Origin: Lachnoanaerobaculum orale
GTDB lineage: Bacteria; Bacillota; Clostridia; Lachnospirales; Lachnospiraceae
Assembly (NCBI RefSeq): GCF_003862485.1
Contig: NZ_RRCM01000001.1
Coordinates: forward strand, 1,131,237 to 1,195,236
DNA: 64,000 bases
Direction: 5' to 3'
Below are positions 43,352 through 51,335 of this stretch, piece after piece. The notes beneath the pieces are model-generated. The model was not told the origin of the DNA and did no database searches. It saw only the letters and a list, made by a program, of their open reading frames with translations. Both the position numbers and the translations under genes were made by a program. The number at the start of each line of letters is the position of its first letter. Position 1 is the stretch's first letter.

Positions 43352-44716
43352 ATGAAGGATAGATTTTTATTAAATTATAGAGTAAGCGGTATTAAGAATT
43401 TAACAGATGAGGTATCTCTTTCTTTTTATAAAAAGACCATAACTGCTCCTATACATACTGAAGAGTATAATATAAAAGGTATATATGGGGTAAACGGTTC
43501 AGGAAAATCTGCTATTTTAGAATCTGTGAACATAATGAGAAGCCTTATGACTGATAGCAATTATTTAAATGATCCAATGGTACAAAAAAATTTAAATGAA
43601 ATAATAAACAAGAAGATAAGTAGGCTGTCGATAAGTGCAGATTTTTTAGTAAAAGATTTTTTTTTAAATGGTAGTAAAAACATATATTTATTCAGATATA
43701 ATATAAACCTGATAAAGAATGCAGCGGAAAGATATATTATTGATGAAGAAAAGCTGTTATATAAAAGAGCTACATCCAGGAAAGATGTATTGGATACTTT
43801 GATTCATATAAAGGATGGTGAAGTTATTGAAATATACAATGAAGAAGATGATTTAAAGGAATATTTTATAAAGAAAACAATGAATCTGCTTTCAAACTCT
43901 TCTGCACTAGCATCATATCTGGAAGTAATGTCAAATTCAGATAAATTTAAAAACAGACTGGTCAGTTCTCTTGGAATGTGTATTTTAGCATTGAATATAG
44001 TTGCAGAAAATATATATATTTATATGGATCAATCTGATAATCATATAAATTATTTTTTGGGTGATATATTATTAGGGGAAAAAGAATTAGATTTTACCAC
44101 AATAATAAATCAGGCGAAAAGATTAAATGCAAACAGGCTAAATATATTCCATACTAATTTTGATACGGTAGAGAAGAATGCTTATAGTAAATATGAGAGT
44201 ATTGTCAAAAGATTATGTAATTTTATAAAAATATTTAAACCTGAACTGTCCGGTATTGATATTGACAGAAAAGAAAATGGAGATATGTATGTATGTAGCT
44301 TAAATATGGTCTATGATAATTATTCTATCAGTACAGAATTTGAAAGTACAGGAATTAAAAAACTCATAAAATTGTTTATATACTTAGATATTATGACAAA
44401 GGGTGGAATAGTATTTATAGATGAATTGGATTCAAATCTCCATGATGTATATTTATGTGCGTTGCTTGAGTATTTGATGGATTTTGGAAGAGGTCAGTTA
44501 TGTTTTACAACACATAATGTAGGTCCGATGGATATATTAAAAAAACACAAGAAATCTATTGATTTTCTGTCGGTTGACAATAAAATATATTCATGGACAA
44601 GCAATGGAAATTACTCACCGTCAAAGTTATACAGAACCGGAATGATTGAGGGGTCACCATTCAATATTGATTCAATCGATTTTATTGGTATATTTGATAC
44701 TGATGAGGAGGATTAG
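43352..44716 (+). CDS. AAA/SMC-like ATPase, defence-type (RloA/AriA-like)
   Basis: A 454-residue ABC/SMC-like ATPase of the AAA_15/AAA_21 kind. Walker A is IYGVNGSGKSAIL (about 43-55). The signature-like segment ESTGIKKLIKLFIYLD is followed by Walker B GGIVFIDELDSNLHDVYL (about 350-367), and FTTHNVGPMD is the switch-His motif. Insertion between them is helical. Similar ATPases pair with small effectors in RloAB, PARIS and AbiL-type defence modules. The TOPRIM-like gene follows, with its ribosome site inside the last codons of this gene. A T9 run lies at 43657-43665. Function is inferred from architecture only. Confidence 0.8.
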   Translation: MKDRFLLNYRVSGIKNLTDEVSLSFYKKTITAPIHTEEYNIKGIYGVNGSGKSAILESVNIMRSLMTDSNYLNDPMVQKNLNEIINKKISRLSISADFLVKDFFLNGSKNIYLFRYNINLIKNAAERYIIDEEKLLYKRATSRKDVLDTLIHIKDGEVIEIYNEEDDLKEYFIKKTMNLLSNSSALASYLEVMSNSDKFKNRLVSSLGMCILALNIVAENIYIYMDQSDNHINYFLGDILLGEKELDFTTIINQAKRLNANRLNIFHTNFDTVEKNAYSKYESIVKRLCNFIKIFKPELSGIDIDRKENGDMYVCSLNMVYDNYSISTEFESTGIKKLIKLFIYLDIMTKGGIVFIDELDSNLHDVYLCALLEYLMDFGRGQLCFTTHNVGPMDILKKHKKSIDFLSVDNKIYSWTSNGNYSPSKLYRTGMIEGSPFNIDSIDFIGIFDTDEED

Positions 44717-44717
44717 T

Positions 44718-45239
44718 ATGGGATTACAGTTGATTTTTGCTGTTGAGACAAATAAGACATGTAAATCAGATTGGATATATATAAAGGATACAATAAGCAG
44801 ATTCTATACAATTGATCAAGCTCATATCAAATTATCGACGGTATATATGGATGGAAAGTCAAATTATACCAAAAAGCAAAAAGAAGTTAAGTCTTTAGTT
44901 TCTCAATATCTTAATGTATCAAAGAATAACAAAAGCCAAGTTATATACTGTTTTGACTGTGATGAATATGATAATAAACAAGAAGATATGCAGTTTCTTG
45001 AAAAGGCAAGGTGCTTTTGTAAAGATAATGAATATGAGTTTGTATGGTTCTGTAAAGATATTGAAAGAGTGTATTTAGGAAAAAAGGTGAATGACGGCAA
45101 GAAGAGAGAAGAATCTGCAAGATTTAAAAGCAGATGCATGATTAATAATATAAAAGAGCAGGACTTATCAGTATTGGAGTATAGGCACAATACAAGTAAT
45201 ATATTAGTTGTGTTAGATAAGTTTATTGGACGTAAGTAA
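44718..45239 (+). CDS. Small TOPRIM-like (RloB/AbiLii-like) partner of the ATPase
   Basis: A 173-residue soluble protein. LIFAVETNKTCKSDWIYI near the start and VIYCFDCDEYDN (about 75-86) fit the Glu...DxD arrangement of TOPRIM-fold nucleases; WFCKDIERVYLGKKV (about 111-125) takes the place of the SNPCFELW block of RloB. I start at ATG 44718, six bases after GAGGAGG; an open frame back to 44646 overlaps the ATPase gene. Paired with the SMC-like ATPase, it is the likely effector of a two-gene defence module. It is shorter than the AriB of PARIS and I cannot assign it to a named family with confidence. Confidence 0.6.
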   Translation: MGLQLIFAVETNKTCKSDWIYIKDTISRFYTIDQAHIKLSTVYMDGKSNYTKKQKEVKSLVSQYLNVSKNNKSQVIYCFDCDEYDNKQEDMQFLEKARCFCKDNEYEFVWFCKDIERVYLGKKVNDGKKREESARFKSRCMINNIKEQDLSVLEYRHNTSNILVVLDKFIGRK

Positions 45240-45315
45240 ATATCTGTAGATATCATAACAGAGAAAATGAAGAAGAGTTTGTTAAGACAGACTTGAAACT
45301 AAAAAGAGGTAAAGT

Positions 45316-45807
45316 ATGTATATATCAAAATATTGGGGAGACTTTATCGGTGGTTCTGATGACAGCTTGAGTCTCGTAGAGTTTTTAGATGGCCTGAATA
45401 AAGAAGAGATTTCACTTAAAGAAATATTTACAGGTATAGGACTTGATAGGCAGAATATGGATTTTAGGCAAACAGTCGATAATCTCAAGTTTACCAATTC
45501 GATTAGACTTGAAATATACTTTAATTATGCGATAGATATTGTTACAGATCTTGCCGCTATTTTGTTGGAATGTAAAAATAACGGACACGTAAACATTGGA
45601 GAATTGTATGGCAATGAAGATGAACAAAATCGATTCATACGAGTTGTTGCAACAGAAGAAGAATATACAGCTATAAAAGTTGCGTTGGAAGATTTTGTAA
45701 AAGATCCGAAGTCATATGATTTATATGAAATTATAGGTGATGATATCATAGAGATGGCGGAAATTGTAAAAGAGCTGAGAAAAGAGTTGCTGCAATATGA
45801 GATATAG
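45316..45807 (+). CDS. Hypothetical protein, immunity-like
   Basis: A 163-residue acidic soluble protein, starting MYISKYWGDFIGGSDDS, with predicted helices in the second half (IEMAEIVKELRKELLQYEI). It has no signal peptide, membrane segment or metal motif that I can see. I do not recognise the family. Its size, acidity and place among other small acidic proteins resemble immunity proteins of polymorphic toxin systems. Ribosome site AAAGAGGTAAAGT precedes ATG 45316. The next gene follows by 18 bases. Confidence 0.65.
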   Translation: MYISKYWGDFIGGSDDSLSLVEFLDGLNKEEISLKEIFTGIGLDRQNMDFRQTVDNLKFTNSIRLEIYFNYAIDIVTDLAAILLECKNNGHVNIGELYGNEDEQNRFIRVVATEEEYTAIKVALEDFVKDPKSYDLYEIIGDDIIEMAEIVKELRKELLQYEI

Positions 45808-45825
45808 TAAGTTTTGGAGATTGCT

Positions 45826-46281
45826 ATGAGCATTGGATTTACTAAAGGTATTGATAAAGATAATATTTTACTTTTATGCAAGTGGTCAAATGAAAGAGGA
45901 GAGATATTTCAAGAGCAATGGATGGGAATAGAAGTTTCTTTTCCGCTAACTTATGAAAAAATAGAAAAATTGGAAAACAAATTTTCGATTTTTAATGGTG
46001 AAGAGTTTATCGGAATGATACAAGAGGTGCGAGTCGAAGATGATAACATTCACATAGGTAGATTTGTATTAAACCCTTTAAAAACAGGAGCCGGTCTTGG
46101 AACAAAGGCTTTGAAAGAATTTATAGATTTTATCTTTAAAGATGAGAATATTCAAAGTATCTCTTTAACTGTGTTTGACTTTAATAAAAGTGCAAAGAGA
46201 GTTTATGATAAGCTTGGATTTGAAATTTATGAAGTGATTGAAACACCAAAGCTGAAGTATATTATGAAAAAGTTCAGATAA
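45826..46281 (+). CDS. GNAT-family N-acetyltransferase
   Basis: A 151-residue acetyltransferase. The acetyl-CoA-binding motif A is GRFVLNPLKTGAGLGTKAL (about 79-97), followed by ISLTVFDFNKSAKRVYDKLGFE, the standard GNAT C-terminal block. The substrate is unknown. I use ATG 45826, five bases after GGAGA; a TTG at 45814 is in frame but lies before that ribosome site. It belongs to a run of small accessory genes. Confidence 0.82.
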   Translation: MSIGFTKGIDKDNILLLCKWSNERGEIFQEQWMGIEVSFPLTYEKIEKLENKFSIFNGEEFIGMIQEVRVEDDNIHIGRFVLNPLKTGAGLGTKALKEFIDFIFKDENIQSISLTVFDFNKSAKRVYDKLGFEIYEVIETPKLKYIMKKFR

Positions 46282-46332
46282 TTAAATGGACTTAGCAAAG
46301 ATAAGATAGTGGCATTAACTCAAGTTTTTTAA
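46282..46332 (+). pseudogene. Remnant of an Rpn-family C-terminus
   Basis: Right after the GNAT stop, in the same frame, the DNA encodes NGLSKDKIVALTQVF and a stop. It matches the C-terminus of the Rpn-family protein at 4692-5654 (TGLSKDKILAL). It is a short scar of a former Rpn gene copy, now without its body. Confidence 0.55.
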
Positions 46333-46379
46333 GAACACTTAGAATACGGTATGAAAATAAAGAATTTACGGAGATAAAA

Positions 46380-46619
46380 TTGAAAGGTATAGATGTTATA
46401 TACAAGAAACAGATTTTAACACTCACAAGATTTTGGGGTGATAACAGATTATGTTTATTCGCGAAAAACCCAAGCCAAATTCATATTCCCAAAATGGAAT
46501 TTGTCGGTGGATATCCTAATGAATGGTGTATTTTTATTGATAACCTTACTGATGATGAAAAGGCTGAGATTACAGATTTAAATGGAAGAAATATCAGCTT
46601 ACAGGAAATAGGCATATAA
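46380..46619 (+). CDS. Hypothetical small protein (TTG start)
   Basis: A 79-residue protein (MKGIDVIYKKQILTLTRFWGD...) with no recognised domain. It has a TTG start six bases after ACGGAG. Aromatic/strand-like pattern in the first 50 residues and LTDDEKAEITDLNGR near the end suggest a small alpha/beta fold. It is followed by a strong terminator. It may be an immunity-type gene or a shortened relic of one. Confidence 0.5.
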   Translation: MKGIDVIYKKQILTLTRFWGDNRLCLFAKNPSQIHIPKMEFVGGYPNEWCIFIDNLTDDEKAEITDLNGRNISLQEIGI

Positions 46620-46690
46620 ATCTAGGATTTAAAAAAATTTAAGCTACATACCAAAAAGGTCGGAATGAGTAGTTATTTTAAACAATGAGA

Positions 46691-46736
46691 AAGTCACAGA
46701 ATAGGAATGTAGACTCCTATTTTGTGACTATTTTTT
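46691..46736 (+). terminator. Strong hairpin terminator
   Basis: AGTCACAGAATAGGA pairs with TCCTATTTTGTGACT (one mismatch or G-U pair) around ATGTAGAC, followed by ATTTTTT. It lies between convergent genes and may serve both. Confidence 0.82.
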
Positions 46737-46757
46737 AACTCATATTTATTTTAATGC

Positions 46758-47789
46758 TTACATAATCTCGGCTATTTTGTCTGCAAAATCAAAAGCATAT
46801 TTTATATTCCTTGCTGCTTTTTCTATACTCCATGACCTGAGGCTATCTTTGTTCCTTGGTGCTGCAAAAAGCCGCTTATTATTATAAGCTGCAATATAAA
46901 TTCGAGATTCGGTGCTGTATAGAGAAAGTCCACAGTCCGAAGTACTGTTGTTAAACAGGTCAATAACAGCAGGAGTTAAGAACATCCTTGCTGATTGTTC
47001 GTCAGTACAGTAGATGTTGTAGTGCTCGCCTTGCCATAAATCGTCTACATTAATTTTCTTTCCGCCTGACATATTACCAAGATAGCCCCCTTGAGTCTTG
47101 ATATTAAGGAAATGCTTTGTCGGAATAATTCGCAAATTTCCTTTTAAAGAGTGTGTATTCTTAATAGAGTAAACTTGTCCGATAAAGCCCGTAATCTCAC
47201 GAAGGTTCTTTATCTCATCCTTTCCTGTTGCCAATCCTTTTGTGACAGTATATGCATATAAATCCACTATTTCAATATCTTTTTCATTATTTAGCTTAAG
47301 TATCCCTGATTGGACATAGTATTTTGCAGCAGGGACTACCTCTGCTACATTACTTGGTGAAATATCATGTTCCGTATCGATTTTGGCTAAAGGATAAAGT
47401 GATTGCAGTATCGGTTCAAGAATTTCACTCTCATAAAGCACGCGCAGTCTGCTTCTTTGCTTTTCTTCAAAGCCCGGACCCAATAAGCTATAAACCAGGA
47501 CACTTATGATTTGTAGTGCTATAAGAAATAGAATAAGTCTTGCGATGAACTTCATAAGTTTGTCTATCAAAACACTGTCCGGAAGGATGCCTTGTTCTTC
47601 TAAAAAGAAAAGGCCTATACCGACAATAATGCTTATAAATATAAGAATAATATTCCTAACAAAATAATTCGTAACATTATCTTTACAATTGACTATATTT
47701 TGTACGGCTCTCCAACTACGCTGAAATCGTGAGGTTTTCCATAGATTATTTATTTTCTGTATTTCTTCAGGGTTTAAATTCATTTCCAT
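46758..47789 (-). CDS. DUF3137-type membrane protein
   Basis: A 343-residue protein with two membrane segments at about 44-63 (NIILIFISIIVGIGLFFL) and 82-104 (FIARLILFLIALQIISVLVYSLL), then a cytoplasmic domain. The latter part matches the DUF3137 pattern (GEHYNIYCTDEQSARMFLTPAVIDLFNN, then YIAAYNNKRLF). The function of this family is unknown. It is the only gene on the - strand in this part of the island, and is convergent with the hypothetical gene at 46380. Start ATG 47789 has AAGGGA upstream; a second ATG two codons on is possible. Confidence 0.7.
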   Translation of the reverse strand: MEMNLNPEEIQKINNLWKTSRFQRSWRAVQNIVNCKDNVTNYFVRNIILIFISIIVGIGLFFLEEQGILPDSVLIDKLMKFIARLILFLIALQIISVLVYSLLGPGFEEKQRSRLRVLYESEILEPILQSLYPLAKIDTEHDISPSNVAEVVPAAKYYVQSGILKLNNEKDIEIVDLYAYTVTKGLATGKDEIKNLREITGFIGQVYSIKNTHSLKGNLRIIPTKHFLNIKTQGGYLGNMSGGKKINVDDLWQGEHYNIYCTDEQSARMFLTPAVIDLFNNSTSDCGLSLYSTESRIYIAAYNNKRLFAAPRNKDSLRSWSIEKAARNIKYAFDFADKIAEIM

Positions 47790-47963
47790 TAGTATTTCCC
47801 TTCTTTTTATAAGATAATTTCACTTTCCAGCTCATATTATAACAAATGGAATCCAAATATATAATAGAATAATGTATAATAATTATAATAAATTGCAGAT
47901 TAAAGATAAGTAGACAGTAGAGTTAAAAAATTCTGCTGCTATAGATTCATTCAGGAGTAAATC

Positions 47964-48482
47964 ATGGACAAAAATATAAATAAATTTATATATGACAGGC
48001 AAAGCAATATCATTTGCAGCCTTAACGGCAGCAGAGTAAAGGAACTTAAATTCCATAATAAAATGCTTACTCTAAAGGTTGATTCCTTATTTCAATATGT
48101 AAACAATGAAGAAGTAGAACATGAGGGTGAAGTCTGTTTTAAAGATTGTGATTTAAGGCTTTGCAGTGTGTTGATTTTTAATAAAACCTTAGGTAAAGGT
48201 CATTTTACCGGAGATGCTATTTTTTTAGAGGAATTTATGGATGTTCATAGAAATTGTGAGTTTGAAATTATTACAGAAGGCTACTTTGGAAATTCAACTA
48301 CTTACTCAGGATGGCTTTGGGAAGAAGGGAAAAACCCTGTATCAGCTATTATGTATATTTGGAACAGTGGGGATATGGAGTATTCTATCATGAGTGAGTC
48401 TATGAGAGATGAATTTCTTGAAAAGGAATTTGATTTTAGTAAAGCTATAAAAAATCCATACATTAAAGAGCTTAAGAAGTAG
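47964..48482 (+). CDS. Hypothetical protein, full-length copy of duplicated family
   Basis: A 172-residue acidic, strand-rich soluble protein (SLNGSRVKELKFHNKMLTLK, LFQYVNNEEVEHEGEV, TTYSGWLWEEGKNPVSAIMY). I do not recognise the family. Its first third is repeated at 58899-59120, on the far side of the type I restriction block, at about 94% DNA identity. CAGGAG precedes ATG 47964. Its size and composition suggest an immunity-type protein. Confidence 0.65.
   Translation: MDKNINKFIYDRQSNIICSLNGSRVKELKFHNKMLTLKVDSLFQYVNNEEVEHEGEVCFKDCDLRLCSVLIFNKTLGKGHFTGDAIFLEEFMDVHRNCEFEIITEGYFGNSTTYSGWLWEEGKNPVSAIMYIWNSGDMEYSIMSESMRDEFLEKEFDFSKAIKNPYIKELKK
48017..48134 (+). repeat. Flanking direct repeat, left copy
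   Basis: This 118-base segment recurs at 58934-59051 with seven differences by eye. It lies inside the hypothetical gene 47964-48482 and marks the left side of the restriction block. Confidence 0.85.
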
Positions 48483-48752
48483 GTAACCATAAAGATATCG
48501 TCAACAGTTATAGACTGTTTTGAAGAAGAAGCTTGATATCAGCCGGAAATAGTTATTTGATTTTATATCATTATAAAAATCTACAATTTTGACATCTGAG
48601 CCGCTATGGTAGAACCCCTTTTAAACGGTCAAAATATTATCAGCATTTGCCTTAAAATGACTATCTATTTAGAAGAAATAATATATAATATATTTTAGGA
48701 CTTTTACTTAGTTAAAGTTATAGTGCATATGAAGGGATAATGGGGAAGTAAA

Positions 48753-51335
48753 ATGAATAAACAACAGCTTGCGGCAAAGATTTGGGAGTCTGCAAATCAA
48801 ATGAGATCAAAGATTGAAGCCAATGAATATAAGGATTATATATTGGGCTTTATTTTTTATAAGTATCTTTCAGACAAAGAAGAGCAGGACCTGTATAATA
48901 GAGGATATGATGCGGATAATATCAAGGAATATGTTAATGAAGAGGCGGATGACAGTTACTCAAGTATGTCAAGTCTAAAGCAGGATTTGGGATACTTTAT
49001 AGCATATAAGGACTTGTTTTCAACTTGGATAAATATGGGATCTGATTTTTCGGTTGACAATGTTCGAACAGGATTATCATCGTTTAGTAGAAATATATCG
49101 CCGTCACATAAAAAGCTGTTTGAAGGTGTATTTACAACACTTGAAACAGGTCTTTCAAAGCTTGGTGCAGATACAAAGTCACAGACAAAGGCAGTAAGCG
49201 ATCTGATTCAGCTTATAAATGAAATCCCTATGAACGGAAAACAGGACTATGATGTTTTGGGATTTATCTATGAATACTTGATTTCCAACTTTGCAGCAAA
49301 TGCAGGAAAAAAGGCGGGAGAATTTTATACACCTCATGAGGTGTCTCTTTTGATGTCTGAAATTATAGCGGAACATTTAAAAGGTCGTGATACAATTAAA
49401 ATATATGATCCGACGTCGGGAAGCGGAAGTTTGCTTATAAATATAGGAAAAACTGCTGCAAAGTATATGGATGATGCCAACAGAATACAGTATTATGCGC
49501 AGGAGTTGAAATCTAATACATATAACTTAACAAGAATGAATCTGGTAATGCGTGGTATACTTCCTGCAAATATATTGACAAGAAATGGAGATACTCTGGA
49601 AGAAGATTGGCCATACTTTGATGAGTCCGATCCTCATAGTACATATGAACCGCTGTATGTGGATGCTGTAGTATCAAATCCTCCTTATTCTCAAAGATGG
49701 GATTCTACAGGTAAGGACAGTGATCCAAGATATGTGAGATATGGAATAGCTCCAAAGTCAAAGGCTGACTATGCCTTCCTTTTGCATGACCTTTATCATC
49801 TGAAGCCGGATGGAATAATGACAATAGTGCTGCCACATGGTGTACTTTTTAGAGGTGGTGAAGAAGGTAATATTAGAAAAAATTTGATAGAACAGAACAA
49901 TATAGATGCCATAATCGGACTACCGGCAAATATTTTCTTCGGAACAGGTATACCTACTATAGTGATGGTACTTAGACAAAAGAGAGAAAATACAGATGTA
50001 TTGATAATAGACGCTTCAAAAGGATTTATAAAAGAAGGTAAGAACAATAAGCTGCGTGCATGTGATATAAGAAAAATAGTCGATACGATAAAGTCAAGAA
50101 AGGATATAGAAAAATATTCAAAAGTAGTAAGTCTTGAAGATATTCGTGCCAATGACTACAATTTGAATATTCCTCGTTATGTGGATTCGTCTGAAGCGGC
50201 AGAAAGCTATGATATATATGCTTCAATGTTTGGTGGAATTCCTGAAACAGAGCTTGGAAAGTTTGATAAATACTGGGAGGTATTTCCTTCACTCAAAGGA
50301 GAACTTTTTGCCGGAGAAGAGTATTTATCGTTAAAGTCTGAGAATATAAGGGAGACGATAAAAAACAATAAGGATGTATTGCAATTTAAAAAAAATCATA
50401 TGTTGAGATTTGGTGATTTGGGAGCATACTTGGATAGTATCCTAATAGCCAACGCGACAACTATAAATATACCGAAGACTCAGGAGATTATTGCCAATAA
50501 TATCTTTATGCGATTTGTAGATATCACATTGATAGATCCGTATGGAGCATATGAGATATTTGAAGATAAATTCACTGAAATATCGGGAGATTTGGAGCTT
50601 ATACAGACAGAGGGGATAAAAGCTGTAACACAGGTAGACCCGAATATGGTCATAAAGAAAAAGAACGGCAAGGATGTAGAAGTACAGGAGGGATGGAAAG
50701 GACATATACTGCCATTTGATTTGGTACAGGAAATATGTCTTTCTGAAAGAAAAAGAGATTTAAAAGAGAAACAGGAAAAGTTGGCTGAAATACCGTCTTC
50801 ATATGAGGAGATTCTGGAATCATTAAGTGAAGATGATAAGGAAATTATAACGGAAGCATTAAATGATACCAATGACGCTTTTGTATTCAAGAATATAAAG
50901 GCTGTTATAAAGTCTTTAAAGGCTGACGGTGAGTCAAAAGAGCTTATAGAATCCTTAGAAAAAGCTGAAAAACTTAATAATGAAGAGAAAAAGCTGAAGA
51001 CTGAAATAAAACAGGGTGAAGATGAACTTCATTTGGAGACAAAGGCTAAGATAGAGAGCTTATCAGAGGAAGAGGTAAATAATCTTTTGCACGAAAAATG
51101 GTCAAGCCCTATTTATAACGGAATACTTGATTTATCAGATGATATGCTAAAAGTCTTCACAAAGGATGTAGAAGCACTTTCTACAAAATATGCTGTAACC
51201 ATGGATGATCTTGAAAAAGAAATCAAAGAAACAGAAAAGTCACTTGCAAGTATGCTCTCAGAACTTACCGGATCAGAGAGAGATATGGAAGGCATCAATG
51301 AGCTGATAAAGCTCTTGGGAGGTATAGATGAGTAG
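48753..51335 (+). CDS. hsdM: Type I restriction-modification DNA methyltransferase (HsdM)
   Basis: An 860-residue N6-adenine methyltransferase. The N-terminal helical HsdM domain (QLAAKIWESANQMRSKIEANEYKDYILG) is followed by the SAM-binding motif IYDPTSGSGSLLI (about 218-230) and the catalytic motif NPPYS (about 309-313), with GEFYTPHEV before it. It is about 300 residues longer than the usual HsdM: the extra C-terminal part (about 660-860) is Lys/Glu-rich and probably coiled coil (KEKQEKLAEI, EKKLKTEIKQGEDELHLE). It modifies host DNA together with HsdS. Its stop overlaps the hsdS start by eight bases. Confidence 0.95.
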   Translation: MNKQQLAAKIWESANQMRSKIEANEYKDYILGFIFYKYLSDKEEQDLYNRGYDADNIKEYVNEEADDSYSSMSSLKQDLGYFIAYKDLFSTWINMGSDFSVDNVRTGLSSFSRNISPSHKKLFEGVFTTLETGLSKLGADTKSQTKAVSDLIQLINEIPMNGKQDYDVLGFIYEYLISNFAANAGKKAGEFYTPHEVSLLMSEIIAEHLKGRDTIKIYDPTSGSGSLLINIGKTAAKYMDDANRIQYYAQELKSNTYNLTRMNLVMRGILPANILTRNGDTLEEDWPYFDESDPHSTYEPLYVDAVVSNPPYSQRWDSTGKDSDPRYVRYGIAPKSKADYAFLLHDLYHLKPDGIMTIVLPHGVLFRGGEEGNIRKNLIEQNNIDAIIGLPANIFFGTGIPTIVMVLRQKRENTDVLIIDASKGFIKEGKNNKLRACDIRKIVDTIKSRKDIEKYSKVVSLEDIRANDYNLNIPRYVDSSEAAESYDIYASMFGGIPETELGKFDKYWEVFPSLKGELFAGEEYLSLKSENIRETIKNNKDVLQFKKNHMLRFGDLGAYLDSILIANATTINIPKTQEIIANNIFMRFVDITLIDPYGAYEIFEDKFTEISGDLELIQTEGIKAVTQVDPNMVIKKKNGKDVEVQEGWKGHILPFDLVQEICLSERKRDLKEKQEKLAEIPSSYEEILESLSEDDKEIITEALNDTNDAFVFKNIKAVIKSLKADGESKELIESLEKAEKLNNEEKKLKTEIKQGEDELHLETKAKIESLSEEEVNNLLHEKWSSPIYNGILDLSDDMLKVFTKDVEALSTKYAVTMDDLEKEIKETEKSLASMLSELTGSERDMEGINELIKLLGGIDE

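Noticed and set aside
44646..44717. Longer start of the TOPRIM-like protein at 44646
   Set aside because: It overlaps the ATPase gene by 71 bases and has no ribosome site; ATG 44718 has GAGGAGG.
46691..46736. Hairpin as an insertion-sequence end
   Set aside because: It is a stem with a T-run between convergent genes; no transposase or target duplication is seen.
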